Shown: positions 32,847-45,255, counted from the stretch's first letter. The stretch is 64,000 bases of DNA from Anaeramoeba ignava (GCA_028826165.1 JAPDFW010000044.1:236001-300000); one strand, 5' to 3'. Notes: generated by a model not told the origin, from the sequence alone. Numbers and translations are program-made.

Positions 32847-35499
32847 ATGTCTTTAATAAAAGAAGTTTGGTCTCATAATTTAGTTGAAGAAATTCGAGAA
32901 ATTTGTGATATTGTTGAAAAATATCCTTATATTGGAATGGTACAACTAAATTTACAACTAAATTTATCTATTAAATTTATAACAAAATATATAATTAAAT
33001 TTATAATTATATTTATAATTAAATTTATAATAAAATTTATAATTAAATTTATAATTAAATTTATAATTAAATTTATAATTAAATTTATAATTAAATTTAT
33101 AATTAAATTTATAATTATATTTATTATTAAATTTATAACTAAATTTATCTATTAAATTTATTTAAATTTAAATATAAATATATTAAATTTATATTTATAT
33201 TTATAATTAAATTTATAATTTATAATTTTTTATATTAAATTTATAACAAAATTTATTTATTAAATTTATAATTAAATTTATAATTAAAATTTATAATTAA
33301 ATTTATAATTAAATTTATAATTAAATTTATAATTAAATTTATAATTAAATTTATAATTAAATTTATAATTAAATTTATAATTATATTTATAATTAAATTT
33401 ATAATTAAATTTATAATTATTAAATTTATAACAAAATTTATAATTAAATTTATAATTAAATTTATAATTAAAATTATTATTAAATTTATAATTAAAAGGA
33501 TACTGAATTTATAATTAAATTTATAACTAAATTCATAATGCATTTCATTTAAATAATTAAATTTATAATTAAATTTATAATTAAATGTTAATAAACTTAA
33601 AATTATTAAAATTGGTTTAATTTTTAAAATTATTATTAAATTTTAATTAAATGGAACTTGAATTTGGAATTTAACTTTCAATTTGATTCAAGAAAAGTAA
33701 TTTCTCATCTTTTTAATTTTTTTTGATATAATTAAATTTTATAATGAAAATGAACTAAATTAAAATTAAAATTATAATTAAAATTATTTAACTTTTACAG
33801 ATGAAAATGGAAATTTAAAATTAAAATTAAAATTAAAAATAAAACTTAAAATTAAAATCTAAAATTAGAATTTAAAATTTTTAATTATTTTTGATAAAAT
33901 TAAATTTTAAAATTAAAATGAAAATCAAATTAAAATTAAAATTAAAATTAAAATTAAAATTAAAATGAAAATTAAAATTAAAATCAAAATTAAATTTAAA
34001 ATTAAAATTCAAATTAAAATTAAAATTAAATTTAAAATTAAAATTAAAATTTAAAAGAAAAGATCAATATGCACAAGATAGTATCAATTTATTGAAAAAT
34101 TCAGGAATAGATTTTGAAAAATTCAAAAAAGATGGAATTGTTGGATCAGATTTTGCAGAATTAATTACAACAAGTGGAGCAGTTTTATCAGATTCAGTGA
34201 CATGGATTTCATATCATAGTTGTTATGATTTTGGTTATTTATATCGAATTTTAACAAATTTAGAACTTCCAAAAAAACTTGGTGATTTCCTTGAGGATTT
34301 AGTTTATTATTTTCCTGTTGTTTATGATATTAAATATATTGCTAAAGCAAAATTTGTTCATTATGGTGGTTTACAAGATTTAGCTGAAACTTTAAAAGTG
34401 ATTTCCTTTTAAAAATTAAAATTAAAATTAAAATTAAAATTTAAAATTAAAATTAAAATTAAAATTAAAATTAAAATTTAAAATTAAAATTAAAATTATT
34501 AATAAAATTAAAAATTAAAATTAAAATTAAAATTAAAATTAAAAATTAAAATTAAAATTAAAATTAAAATTTAAAATTAAAATTAAAATTAAAATTAAAA
34601 TTAAAATTAAAATTAAAATTAAAATTAAAATTAAAATTAAAATCAAAAATTAAAATTAAAATTAAAATTAAAATTAAAATTAAAATTAAAATTAAAATTA
34701 AAATTAAAATTAAAATTAAAATTAAAATTAAAATTAATAAAATTAAAATTAAAATTTAAAAATTAAAATTAAAATTTTAAAATTAAAATTAAAATTAAAA
34801 TTAAAATTAAAATTAAAATTAAAATTAAAATTAAAATCAAAAATAAAAATTAAAATTAAAATTAAAAATTTGGAAATTAAAATTAAAATCAAAAATTAAA
34901 AATTAAAATTAAAATTAAAATTAAAATTAAAAATCAAAAATTAAAATCAAAATTAAAAATAAAAATTAAAATTAAAATTAAAATTTAAAATTAAAATCAA
35001 AATCAAAATTAAAATTAAAATTAAAATTAAATTTTTAAATTTTAATTTAAAATCGGATAAAAATTATAATTAAAATTAAAATTAAAATTAAAATCAAAAT
35101 CTAAAATTAAAATTAAAATTAAAATTAAAATTAAAATTAAATTTAAAATTAAAATTAAAATTAAAATTAAAATTAAAATTAAAATTAAAATTAAAATTAA
35201 AAATAAAATTAAAAATTAAAATTAAAATTAAAATTTAAATTAAAATCGGATAAAAAATAATAAAAAAGGTGGAAAGAATTGGACCACAACATCAAGCAGG
35301 AAGTGATAGTTTATTAACATCAAAAACATTTTTTAAATTTCGAGAACAATATTTACAAGGAACATCACTTGAAATTTATAAAAACAAAATTTATGATTTT
35401 GTTGAACCACCACAAACAAGAATAACAAATCCACCAAATTTAACTTATAATACTCAAACACCTTATTGGCCACCTGATTCTCATAATTCACATTATTAA
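32847..35499 (+). CDS. CAF1/CNOT7-type deadenylase, middle part disordered
   Basis: Clear exons: 32847-32939 (SLIKEVWSHNLVEEI, ending YPYIGM), an exon from 33499 beginning DTEF, ~34058-34397 (DQYAQDSINLLKNSGIDF through LQDLAETLK) and 35269-35499 (VERIGPQHQAGSDSLLTSKT). CAF1 is the DEDD-type 3' exonuclease of CCR4-NOT that shortens poly(A) tails. The four acidic residues are recognisable in DTEF, AQD and QAGSD. Between 33500 and 34050, pieces equivalent to NVDLLKIIQLG (33584), TWQFNF (33652) and LTFTDENGNL (33788) are visible but not in the family order, and the segment after DTEF is replaced by AT repeat. The middle cannot be joined in frame, so this could be a pseudogene or a local misassembly. 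Confidence 0.65.
32940..33498. repeat. CAF1 intron 1, AAATTTATAATT array
   Basis: Tandem TTATAATTAAA units between the exon ending YPYIGM and the exon beginning DTEF. Confidence 0.8.
34398..35268. repeat. intronic AAAATT hexamer array with ATCGGATAAAAA motifs
   Basis: An 871-bp CAF1 intron of (TTAAAA)n. Two copies of ATCGGATAAAA occur at 35052 and 35245, the second ~15 bp before the acceptor. Confidence 0.85.
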
Positions 35500-35671
35500 T
35501 TAACACAAAAAAAAAAAAGAGAAAAAAAAAGAGAAAAAAAAAATTTTTTTTTTGATTAATTTTTAATTTTCTAAAAATAAAAAAATTTTTTTCAATTTAT
35601 ATTTTTCATTTTTTTCTTTCTTTTTTGTTTGTTTTTTTTAAATTGTGTTTTTTTTTGTTTAAATTTTTAAA

Positions 35672-37835
35672 ATGGGAAATTGTGATAGTAAAGGAAAAGA
35701 AATGTTTGAAAGAAGTAAAAAGATTGAAAAGAAAATAAAAGATGATCAAGCAGCTTTCGAGAATGAAATAAAATTACTTCTTTTAGGTTTATAATTTGAT
35801 TTAAAACCAACAAAAATAACAAAAATAAAATTTTGCTTTCTTTTCATTTTTTCAATTCAAAATTCAAATCAAAAATTCAATTCAAAATTTAAATGAAAAA
35901 ATTTTCTTTTTTTCATTTTTTTTTTGTTTTTATAATAAAAATTAGGTTCTGGTGATTCAGGAAAATCAACTTTTGCAAGACAAATGAAAATTGTTCATTT
36001 AAATGGTTTTAGTTTAAAAGAAAAGAAAGAATTTATTCCTCCAATTTATAATAATATTATTCAGAATATAAAATCATTAATTCTTGCTTCAAAACGTTTT
36101 GAAATTTCACTTTCTCCACAAAATGAAGTAAATCTAAAAATTAAAATTTAATTCAAAATTCAAAATCAAAATTAAAATTATTTAAAGGAAAAAGCTGAAT
36201 ATTTTGAAAAAGTTTCACCTTATGATTCAAATTTAAATCCAGAAATTGCTAAAAATGTTATTTCTCTTTGGGAAGATAAAATTCAATCAACATTTCAACT
36301 TTCTTGAAAAACGTTTTGAAATTGATAATTTCTCCACAAAATAAATAAATATAAAAATTAAAATATTCAAAATTCAAAATTCAAAATTATATTCAAATTT
36401 AAATAGGAAAAATAAATATTTTAAAAAAATATTCAAAATAAATATTCAATATAAATATTCAAAATAAATATTTAAAATATCCAAAATAAATATTGGGAAA
36501 ATAAAGGAATTCAAAAATATTTAAAATATTCAAAATAAATATTCAAAATAAATATTTCAAAATAAATATTTAAAATATTCAAAATAATACAAATAAATAT
36601 TCAAAATAAATATTCAAAATATTCAAAATATCCAAAATATTCAAAATATTCAAAATATTCAAAATAATATATTTAAAATAAATATTCAAAATAAATATTC
36701 AAAATAAATATTCAAAATAAATATTTAAAATAAATATTCAAAATATTCAAAATAAATATTCTAATAAATATTCAAAATATTTAAAATAATATATTTAAAA
36801 TATATATTTAAAATATTTAATAGTTTTTTCTCTCGTTTGGATGAAATTTCACAAGTTGATTATGTTCCTTCTGTTCAAGATATTTTAAATGTTAGAATTA
36901 AAACTACTGGTATTACAGAAACTCAATTTTCAACTAAAGATTTATCTTTTATTCTTATTGATGTTGGAGGACAAAGAAATGAAAGAAAGAAATGGTATTA
37001 AAAATTTAATTTATTTTCAATTTAACTTTTAAAATTAATTTTGAAAATTTTTAATTATTTTTTTTTATAATTAGGATTCATTGTTTCCAAGTAAAAAAAA
37101 AGAAATTTAAATTTAGATTAAAATTAAAATCAAAATCAAAATTAAAATTAAAATCAAAATCAAAATTAAATTTAAAATTAAAATTAAAATTAAAATCGGA
37201 TAAAAAATTAATATTAAAATTAAAATTAAAATTTAAATTAAAAATTAAAATTAAAATCAAAATAAAATCAAAATCAAATTTAAATTTAAAATTAAAATTA
37301 AAATTTAAATTAAAAATTAAAATTAAAATCGGATAAAAAATTAATATTAAAAAAAGGGAGTAACTGCATTAATATTTTGTGTATCAGCAAGTGAATATGA
37401 TCAAACATTATTTGAAGATGAAAATCAAAATAGAATGCATGAATCAATATCATTATTTGCAGAAATATGTGATTCACAATGGTTTCAAGCAACATCAATA
37501 ATATTATTTTTTAATAAAATGGATCTTTTTGAGCAAAAAATTAAAAAAGTTGATTTAAAAGTTTGTTTTAATGATTATGAAGGTGGAAAAGATGAAAAAA
37601 AAGCAATTGATTTTATTAAAGAAAAATTTTTATCTCTTAATAAAAACAAAGATAGACAAATTTATCCTCATGAAACTTGTGCTACAAATACAGATAATAT
37701 TAGAAAAGTTTTTGAAGGTTTGTTTTTTTTAAATTAAAATTTAAATCGGATAAAAATTTTTTATTTAATTTTTTATTTAATTTTTTAATTAATTTTTTAG
37801 GTGTTAAAGAAACACTTCTTAAAACAGTTCTTTAA
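35672..37835 (+). CDS. heterotrimeric G protein alpha subunit, with a degraded segment
   Basis: Exons: 35672-35786, 35946-36127, 36188-~36305, 36824-36994, 37075-37090 (16 nt), 37357-37717 and 37801-37835 (TAA). The N-terminus MGNC carries myristoyl and palmitoyl sites. G1 is GSGDSGKST, switch I is RIKTTGI, G3 is [13 protein letters not shown]4 is FFNKMD and G5 is TCATNTDN, so GTP binding should be kept. The ~20 residues that normally link the LW-D-IQ helix to YFFSRLDEI are missing or out of frame; a stop follows STFQLS at ~36305. The DNA after it repeats the end of exon 2. The C-terminus stops at LLKTVL, about six residues short of the usual receptor-contacting tail. Confidence 0.75.
36304..36823. 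repeat. degenerate partial duplication and AATATTCAAAATA repeats inside the G-alpha gene
   Basis: 36306-36440 resembles 36088-36230 (AAACGTTTTGAAATT, TTTCTCCACAAAAT, then GGAAAAA-TGAATATTTT counterparts) but is interrupted by stops. A WEN-GIQ remnant appears near 36494. The rest is tandem TCAAAATAAATAT. Confidence 0.6.
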
Positions 37836-38161
37836 TCAAATTTATTCAAAAATTTAATCAAAAATTTAATCAAAAATTTATTCAAAAATTTATTCAAAAA
37901 TTTATTCAAAAATTTATTTAAAAAATTATTCAAAAAATTATTCAAAAAATTTAATTACATTTATTTAAATAATTTAATCAAATTTATTAATTTCAAAAAT
38001 AAGAAAACATTCTTTTTGTAAGCTCAGTATTTTTTCTTTTTGATTTTTGATTTTTTTTTGATTTTTGATTTTTTTTAAAAATAAAAAAAATTTTTTTTTT
38101 TTCAATTTTTAATTTTTCATTTTTTTCATTTTTTTTTTCATTTTAATTTAAAATAAAAAAA

Positions 38162-41149
38162 ATGTTAAAATATATTACAGGAGGAAATATAAATTCAAAT
38201 TTAATATTTTCACAAAATTCTAAGTAAAATTAAAAAAATAAAAAATTTAATAAAAATTAAATTAAATTTAAAAATAAAATAGATTGATCTTTGTTTCTAT
38301 TAATAATCAAATATCAATTATAAATACAAACACTGGAGAAACTGTTTCACAACTTAAAGGACATACAGGTTTTATTACTGATATTAAACTTAATCCTTTA
38401 AATTCAAATGAAATATTTTCTTCTTCTATTGATGGAACTATTAGAAGATGGAACATTAATGAAGCCAGTTTAATAAATGTATTTATTTAGAAAATTTTCA
38501 GAAGAAAAAATATTCTTAAAGAATATTTGAGGATTAGAAGATTAAAAATCTTTTATTAAGAATATTTTTTAAATTTATAATATTTTATAATGTTTTTTAA
38601 ATTTATAATATTTTTTAATGTTTTTTATAAAAAATAGACTTATTACTTAAACAAACCAATCATTTCATTCACTCTTAATAAAGCTTTTCCTGATGATTTA
38701 TTCTTAATTTTATATTCAATCCAAAACCAAAAAGAAAACAAACCAAAAATTCCTCAAAATTCAATTCCTGAAAAATTAACGCAATTTGGAAATAATTTAA
38801 TAGAAGAAATCCAAAATTCAATGGATTTAAAAAATGAAAAGGAAATAAATCAAAGCAATTCTATTGTTAATATAAATGTTGTTTTATTCAATACAGAAAA
38901 TTTCAAAATTACAAAAAGTTTACAAAGAAAAAAAATCAATTTTCCAAAATTTCAAGAATCATTTCGAAAAATCAAATTGGAAATTGATAAACAAGGAAAA
39001 ATACTTGCATTTTCATTTCTTTTTCAAGTTGAACTGATTGATTTAGAAACAAATTCAAGAGCAATTTTAAAACATCGAACACAAATATTATCAATCAATT
39101 TCCATCCTTTTATTGTTGGAAAAATAGCAACAGGAAGTAAAAACGGACACATTAGAATTTGGGAAAATCCGTTCCAAATTCAACAATCAAAAAATCCAAC
39201 GGAAAATCCAAAAAAATACAAAAATGAATTGGAGGAAAAAAACAAATACCAAAAATTGCATTGGCATGCTCACGATGTATCTTCTTTAATGTTCACAGAG
39301 GATGGGAAATATTTGTTGTCTGGAGGAGAAGAATCCGTTCTTGTAATTTGGCAATTAGAAACTGGCAAAAAAAACTTTATTCCAAGAATTGGAACAAGTG
39401 GAATAAAATACTTGAATATTTCCCCAAATTCAACTTTTTACTCAGTTGTCAATAATGACAATACAATTTGGTTGATTAAAGCAAGAGAAAGTTCTTTGCA
39501 TTTATCCATCTCCAAATTTAAAGCGCCTTCGCGATTACTAAATCATCAAAAATACAAATTGGCTATTGAGCCAAGAAATTATAATTTGGTTTCAAATTTC
39601 TCTCAAAATACTCTTCATTTTTATGATATATTTAGTCAAAAACAATCAATGGATCTTCGTGTTTCCTTTCGCAATATCATTTCACGAGGAACAACTGAAA
39701 TCAACCCAAATTTTGTGGAATTTTTCTCTTTTAGTTTTGATGGCAATCATTTGGCAACTATTGATTTTCAACACAAAAAAAGCGAATCAAAAAATCAACA
39801 TCAAGAAGTTTATTTGAAATTTTGGGAGTTTCAGAATCATAAATATGTTTTAAACACACAATTTGATTCTCCACATTCAGGTGCAATCACATCTATTCTT
39901 TTCCATCCCGAAATGTATATTTGTGTAACAACATCAGATGATTCAACTTTTAAAATTTGGAAAATCAAAGATGAAAAGGATCAAACCAAAACAAATGTTC
40001 TCAATTATTCATGGGTTTGTAGAAGCACTGGCTATTATAATAATAAAACCCCAATCATTGGTTCATCTTTTTCTGGAGATGGATCTGTTCTTGGTTTATT
40101 GCATCATCGTTTAATCTCTTTATGGAATCCTTTTTCAAATTCTCTTCTTTCTTCTATTGCAATTCCTCATCCAGATGAAACGTTTATAGAATTTAATTTT
40201 GTTATGAAAATCAATCCAAATCATCTTATAGCTTCAACAAGAAATCATGTTTATGTATTTGATTTATTATCAACAAGTTTATTGTGGTCAATTTCTTTGG
40301 ATGTTGAGAAAATATTTTTTGATAATTTTTCAAATAAATTTATTATAGTTACAAAAAATCGATTTGAAAATGAATTTGAAAATGAAAAACAAAATCAAAA
40401 TCAAAATTTAAATTTAAATGAAAATCAAAATCAAAATCAAAATCAAAATCAAAATCAAAATCCAATTTTAAATCAAAATCAAATCCAATATTTAGTCTTA
40501 TTTAAATCTCGAAATCAAAAACCTCACAAATTTTTAAAATTGGAAAATATTGTTGTTGAAAAAATTATTTTTTTCCCTTCAAATTCAAATTCAAATTCAA
40601 ATTCAAATTCAAATCCAAATTCAAATTCAAATCCAAATTTAAATCCAAATTATAAAAAAGAAAGTTCAAGAATTCTCATTTATGATTCACAAAATAGAAT
40701 TCATGAATTTGGACAAAGATTATCACAAGAAATTTCAAAAGAAGAATTCAAAAAAAATCAAAAAAACGAAACAATTAAATCGATACAAAAAAACATTTTT
40801 AAAAAAACAAAAAAATGATCAAGAAAATTTTGAAGAAGAAAAAAAACCTTCTTTATTAAATTTCAATCAACAAGAATTTAAATTTGATTTAGAACAAGAA
40901 ACAATTCCTCCAATTTCTCAATGGTCTGATGTCTTTATAAATGATTTATTGAAACCAAAATCAAAAAAAGAATTTAAATCAAAAAATCAAAAAAGAAATC
41001 AAAAAAATAAATTAGAAACTTCTTCAAATCAAATGGAAATTGAAAATGATAAAAATGATTTAGAAAATGTTGATGTTTCTTTTGATAAAAAACAAATTAA
41101 AGAAGATTATTCAAATATTTTAGATATTTTTAAAGAGAATGATTTTTAG
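38162..41149 (+). CDS. WDR75/UTP17-like U3 snoRNP WD-repeat protein
   Basis: Exons: 38162-38223, 38283-38478 and 38638 onward. The long exon is open to 40818; a frame one base away continues from about 40810 to 41149 and carries FEEEKKPSLLNF and ETIPPISQWSDVFINDLL, which fits the C-terminus of the family. The switch lies in a 7-A run (40811-40817), suggesting an assembly error. WD motifs include LKGHTGFITDIKLNP, ISSIDGTIRRWN-type ends, and HWHAHDVSSLMFTEDGKYLL with SGGEESVLVIWQLETGKK, the latter very typical of WDR75. It would act in the nucleolar t-UTP complex for pre-rRNA transcription and processing. Asn-rich inserts (about 40370-40650) sit between the second propeller and the tail. Confidence 0.8.
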
Positions 41150-41282
41150 AAAAGAAATCAAAAACAACAAAATCAAAAAATTTTTATTTTTTTCTTTCTT
41201 TTTAAAATCATTTAGAAATAAAGCAATTAAAAAATTAAACATTTTTCTTTCTTTTTAATTTTTGATTTTAATAATTTCTTAT

Positions 41283-43073
41283 TTAAAAAATTAAACATTT
41301 TTCTTTCTCTTTTTGAATATTAAATTTGTTAATTAATAAATCAAATAAATTTGGATTTGTTTGATTTAATTGAAAATAATCAATTCCTCTTTTAATTTCA
41401 TTAATTATTTCTTGTGTAATTTGAATTCCTTCTTTAATTTGATTTGAATAAATCCAATATTCAAATATTTGAAATGATTCATTACTTAATTCACTATAAT
41501 CTGTAACTTTATTAGAAGTATCTTCAGTTACAGATAAAAACATTCCTCGATATAATTCACTTCTCATTATTAATATTAATTTAGGAAATTTATATTGTTT
41601 TTCTTTTCTTTCAATTATAAAATCTTTTTCATTTTCATTTTCATTTAAATAAATTCTTTTCATTGTTTCTTCTATTTTTTCATTTGAATTTATAATTTCT
41701 TTAATTTCAGAATATAATATTGGATTTATTATTCTGTTTGAATAAATCATTTCAAATATTTGATTGGATTCTTTAATTGATTTTTTTGAAATAATTTCTT
41801 TGAAGTTTTTCATTTCATTTTGATTTTGATTTAATCTATATTTCAATATTAATTTATGAGCTTCAATTATTTCTCCATTTTTGGTTTTAAATGAAATATC
41901 ACAAAATTCTTTTCTTTCAAATAGTTTTATCAAATCTTCTTCAAGATTGGAAAAAGAATGAGGAGAATAATAAATAAATGAATTGGAATTCCCACAAAGA
42001 ACATGATAATTGGAAATATCTTCATTAAATCTTAATTCAGGAAGTTCAATTTGAATTGGAATTAATTGAGATTTTCTATCTCCAGTTCCTAATTGGCCAT
42101 AATCATTGTATCCAAATACTATTAATTTTGAATTGGAAGTTAAAATCAAATTATGAAATATTCCAACAGAAAAATCAATAATATTATCATTTTCAAATAA
42201 AGATGATTTGATTTCAGTAAATTCATAAGTATTTTGATTTTTGCCAAGTCCATTAAATTGATAATCTCCACATGAATAAAGTTTTCTTTTTGGATTTTGT
42301 TTTTGATTTTCAATCAACATTATTGAATGATAAGATCCACATTGAATATCAATTATTTTACCTTTTGGAATATTTTGGATTTTGGTTAATTTTTCGATTT
42401 CTGTTTCTTCTTTTCTTGATTTTCCTAATCCAAGTTGGTTATTACCATTATTTCCACATCCAAATAATTCTTGATTTGAATTTAAAAGAAAAACATGATA
42501 TGAAGAATTTCCTGAAAATATTTTAGAAACATTTTTCATCATTAAAATTGGGTTTTCTGTTTCTTGAAGTGTTTCAGAATCAAAACCAAGTTGACTAAAT
42601 TGATTTGAACCAATTCCATAAACATTATGATTTGAAGTTAATAAGTAAATTGAATTAGCTCCAGAAACAATATCTTTAATTATTCTATCATTTGTATCTT
42701 CAATTAATGATGAAATATTGATAAATTCATTTGGATTTTCTGAATTAATATCTTCTCCTTTAGCAAATACATTTTCTTCTTTTGTTAAAATAGTTTCATT
42801 TCCATCACCAACATTTACTTTTTGAATATTTTTAATTTGGATTTTTTCAGGATTTTGTTTTGAATCTTTTTCATTTAAATATTCTATTGCTTTTCCATTT
42901 TTAAAAAGGAAAATTGTTGAAGATTCACCTGATGAAATTTGTTTAATTTGTTTTTCATTTTCATTTTCATTTTCATTTTCAAATTTAAATTGAATTGGTT
43001 TTGTTATTTTTTTTGGTTCATTTTTTAAAAGAATTGGATCTTGATTTTGACCAAAAAATATAATTACATTCAT
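41283..43073 (-). CDS. RCC1-BTB protein, copy A (intact)
   Basis: A 596-residue ORF. The N-terminal ~380 residues form RCC1-type blades (VYGIGSNQFSQLGF, LFGCGNNGNNQLGLG, KLYSCGDYQFNGLG, LIVFGYNDYGQLGTGD). Two BTB-like segments follow: FCDISFKTKNGEIIEAHKL (about 395-470) and YKFPKLILIMRSELYRGMFL (about 490-575). The C-terminus ends KEKCLIF. In other eukaryotes RCC1-BTB proteins are regulatory or ubiquitin-ligase adaptors. It is the 3'-most member of a four-gene tandem array. Confidence 0.85.
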   Translation of the reverse strand: MNVIIFFGQNQDPILLKNEPKKITKPIQFKFENENENENEKQIKQISSGESSTIFLFKNGKAIEYLNEKDSKQNPEKIQIKNIQKVNVGDGNETILTKEENVFAKGEDINSENPNEFINISSLIEDTNDRIIKDIVSGANSIYLLTSNHNVYGIGSNQFSQLGFDSETLQETENPILMMKNVSKIFSGNSSYHVFLLNSNQELFGCGNNGNNQLGLGKSRKEETEIEKLTKIQNIPKGKIIDIQCGSYHSIMLIENQKQNPKRKLYSCGDYQFNGLGKNQNTYEFTEIKSSLFENDNIIDFSVGIFHNLILTSNSKLIVFGYNDYGQLGTGDRKSQLIPIQIELPELRFNEDISNYHVLCGNSNSFIYYSPHSFSNLEEDLIKLFERKEFCDISFKTKNGEIIEAHKLILKYRLNQNQNEMKNFKEIISKKSIKESNQIFEMIYSNRIINPILYSEIKEIINSNEKIEETMKRIYLNENENEKDFIIERKEKQYKFPKLILIMRSELYRGMFLSVTEDTSNKVTDYSELSNESFQIFEYWIYSNQIKEGIQITQEIINEIKRGIDYFQLNQTNPNLFDLLINKFNIQKEKEKCLIF

Positions 43074-43099
43074 TTTTTGAAAAGAAAAAAATGAAAAAA

Positions 43100-43325
43100 T
43101 GAAAAATGAATTTTGAATTTTAATTTTAATTTTAATTTTGAATTTTTAATTTTAATTTTAATTTTGATTTTAATTTTTAATTTTAATTTTAATTTTTAAT
43201 TTTGATTTTAATTTTAATTTTAATTTTAATTTTAATTTTAATTTTAATTTTAATTTTAATTTTAATTTTAATTTTAATTTTAATTTTAATTTTAATTTTA
43301 ATTTTAATTTTAATTTTGATTTTTA
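43100..43325. repeat. TTTTAA hexamer array between RCC1-BTB copies A and B
   Basis: (TTTTAATTTTAA)n immediately upstream of copy A and directly abutting the truncated 3' end of copy B. Equivalent arrays occur between B and C and between C and D. Confidence 0.85.
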
Positions 43326-43353
43326 ATTGAAAATAAATCAATTCCTTTGATTT

Positions 43354-45040
43354 TTAAATTCCTCTTTTAAGTTCATCAATGATTTCTTGTGTAATTTGAA
43401 TTTCATCTTTAATTTGATTTGAATAAATCCAATATTCAAATATTTGAAATGATTTATTACTTAATTCACTATAATCTCTAACTTTATTTGATTTATCTTC
43501 AGTTACAGATAAAAACATTCCTCGATATAATTCACTTCTCATTATTAATATTAATTTAGGAAATTTATATTTTTTTTCTTTTCTTTCAATTATGAAATCT
43601 TTTTCATTTTCATTTTCATTTTCATTTAAATAAATTCTTTTCATTGTTTCTTCTATTTTTTCATTTGAATTTATAATTTCTTTAATTTCTGAATATAATT
43701 TTGGATTTATTATTCTGTTTGAATAAATCATTTCAAATATTTGATTTGATTCTTTAAATGATTTTTTTGAAATAATTTCTTTAAGTTTTTCAATTTCATT
43801 TTGATTTTGATTTAATCTATATTTCAATATTAATTTATGAGCTTCAATTATTTCTCCATTTTTGGTTTTAAACGAAATATCACAAAATTCTTTTCTTTCA
43901 AATAATTTTATCAAATCTTCTTCAAGATTGGAAAAAGGAGGAGAAGAATAATAAATAAATGATTTGTAAAAACCACAATGAATATGATAATTGGAAATTT
44001 CTTCATTAAATCTTAATTTAGGAAGTTCAATTTGAATTGGAATTAGTTGATCATTTGTATCTCCAGTTCCTAATCGACCAAAATCATTTAATCCAAATCC
44101 AATTAATTTTGAATTGGAAGTTAAAATCAAAGTATGATTATGTCCAACAGAAAAATCAAGAATATTATCATCATTTTCAAATAAAGATGATTTGATTTCA
44201 GTAAATTCTTTTTTTATTTTCGTTCTTCCAAATTCAACAGCTCCATAATTTAGGAATGAATAAAGTTTTCTTTTCGGATTTTGTTTTTGATTTTCAATCA
44301 ACATTATTGAATGAGTATTTCCACATTGAATATCAATTATTTTACCTTTTGGAATATTTTGGATTTTGGTTAATTTTTTTGTTTTTTCTTCAAAAATGTA
44401 GTCTGATAATTTCAATTGATCAATTAAATTAACTTCAAAAAAAAATAATTCTTGATTTGAATTTAAAAGAAAAGCATGAAATGAATAATTTCCTGAAAAT
44501 ATTTTAGAAACATTTTTCATCATTAAAATTGGTTTTTCTGTTTCTTGAAGTGTTTTAGAATCAAAACCAAGTTGAGCATATTGATTTGAACCAATTCTAT
44601 AAACATTTTGATTTGAAGTTAATAAGTAAATTGAATTAGCTCCAGAAACAATATCTTTAATTATTCTATCATTTCTATCTTCAATTAATGATGAAATATT
44701 GATAAATTCATTTGGATTTTCTGAATTAATATCTTCTCCTTTAGCAAATACATTTCCTTCTATTGTTAAAATAGCTTCATTATAATCACAAACAGTTACT
44801 TTTTGAATATTTTCTTCAATTTGGATTTTTGAAGGATTTTTATTTAAATATTCTATTGCTTTTCCATTTTTAAAAAGGAAAATTGTTGAAAAGTTTCCTG
44901 ATGAAATTTGTTTAATTTGTTTTTCATTTTCATTTTCATTTTCATTTTCAAATTTAAATTGAATTGGTTTTTATTTTTTCTGGTTCATTTTTGAAAAGTT
45001 TTGGTTCTTTATTTCTTCCAAAAAATAAACAATCATTCAT
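43354..45040 (-). pseudogene. RCC1-BTB protein, copy B (broken)
   Basis: Starts with the same MNDCLFFGRNKEP as copy C (45040), then loses frame near 44970, where the sequence has GGTTTTTATTTTTTCTGG against GGTTTTGTTATTTTTTTTGG in copy C. The frame is then open down to 43354. RCC1 repeats and both BTB segments are present, but some blades are eroded (YRIGSNQYAQLGF; LFFFEVNLIDQL in place of LFGCG). The C-terminus ends early at ELKRGI, followed by a short insertion, and the final ~45 residues of the other copies are lost into the hexamer array. Probably a decaying paralogue. Confidence 0.7.
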
Positions 45041-45074
45041 TTTTAAAAAGAAAAAAAATGAAAAAATGAAAAAA

Positions 45075-45255
45075 TGAATTTTTGATTTTAATTTTAATTT
45101 TGATTTTAATTTTAATTTTAATTTTAATTTTAATTTTAATTTTAATTTTAATTTTAATTTTAATTTTAATTTTAATTTTAATTTTAATTTTAATTTTAAT
45201 TTTAATTTTAATTTTAATTTTAATTTTAATTTTAATTTTTAATTTTAATTTTGAA
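45075..45255. repeat. TTTTAA hexamer array between RCC1-BTB copies B and C
   Basis: Near-perfect (TTTTAA)n of about 170 bp between the copy B start codon and the copy C 3' end. Confidence 0.85.
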
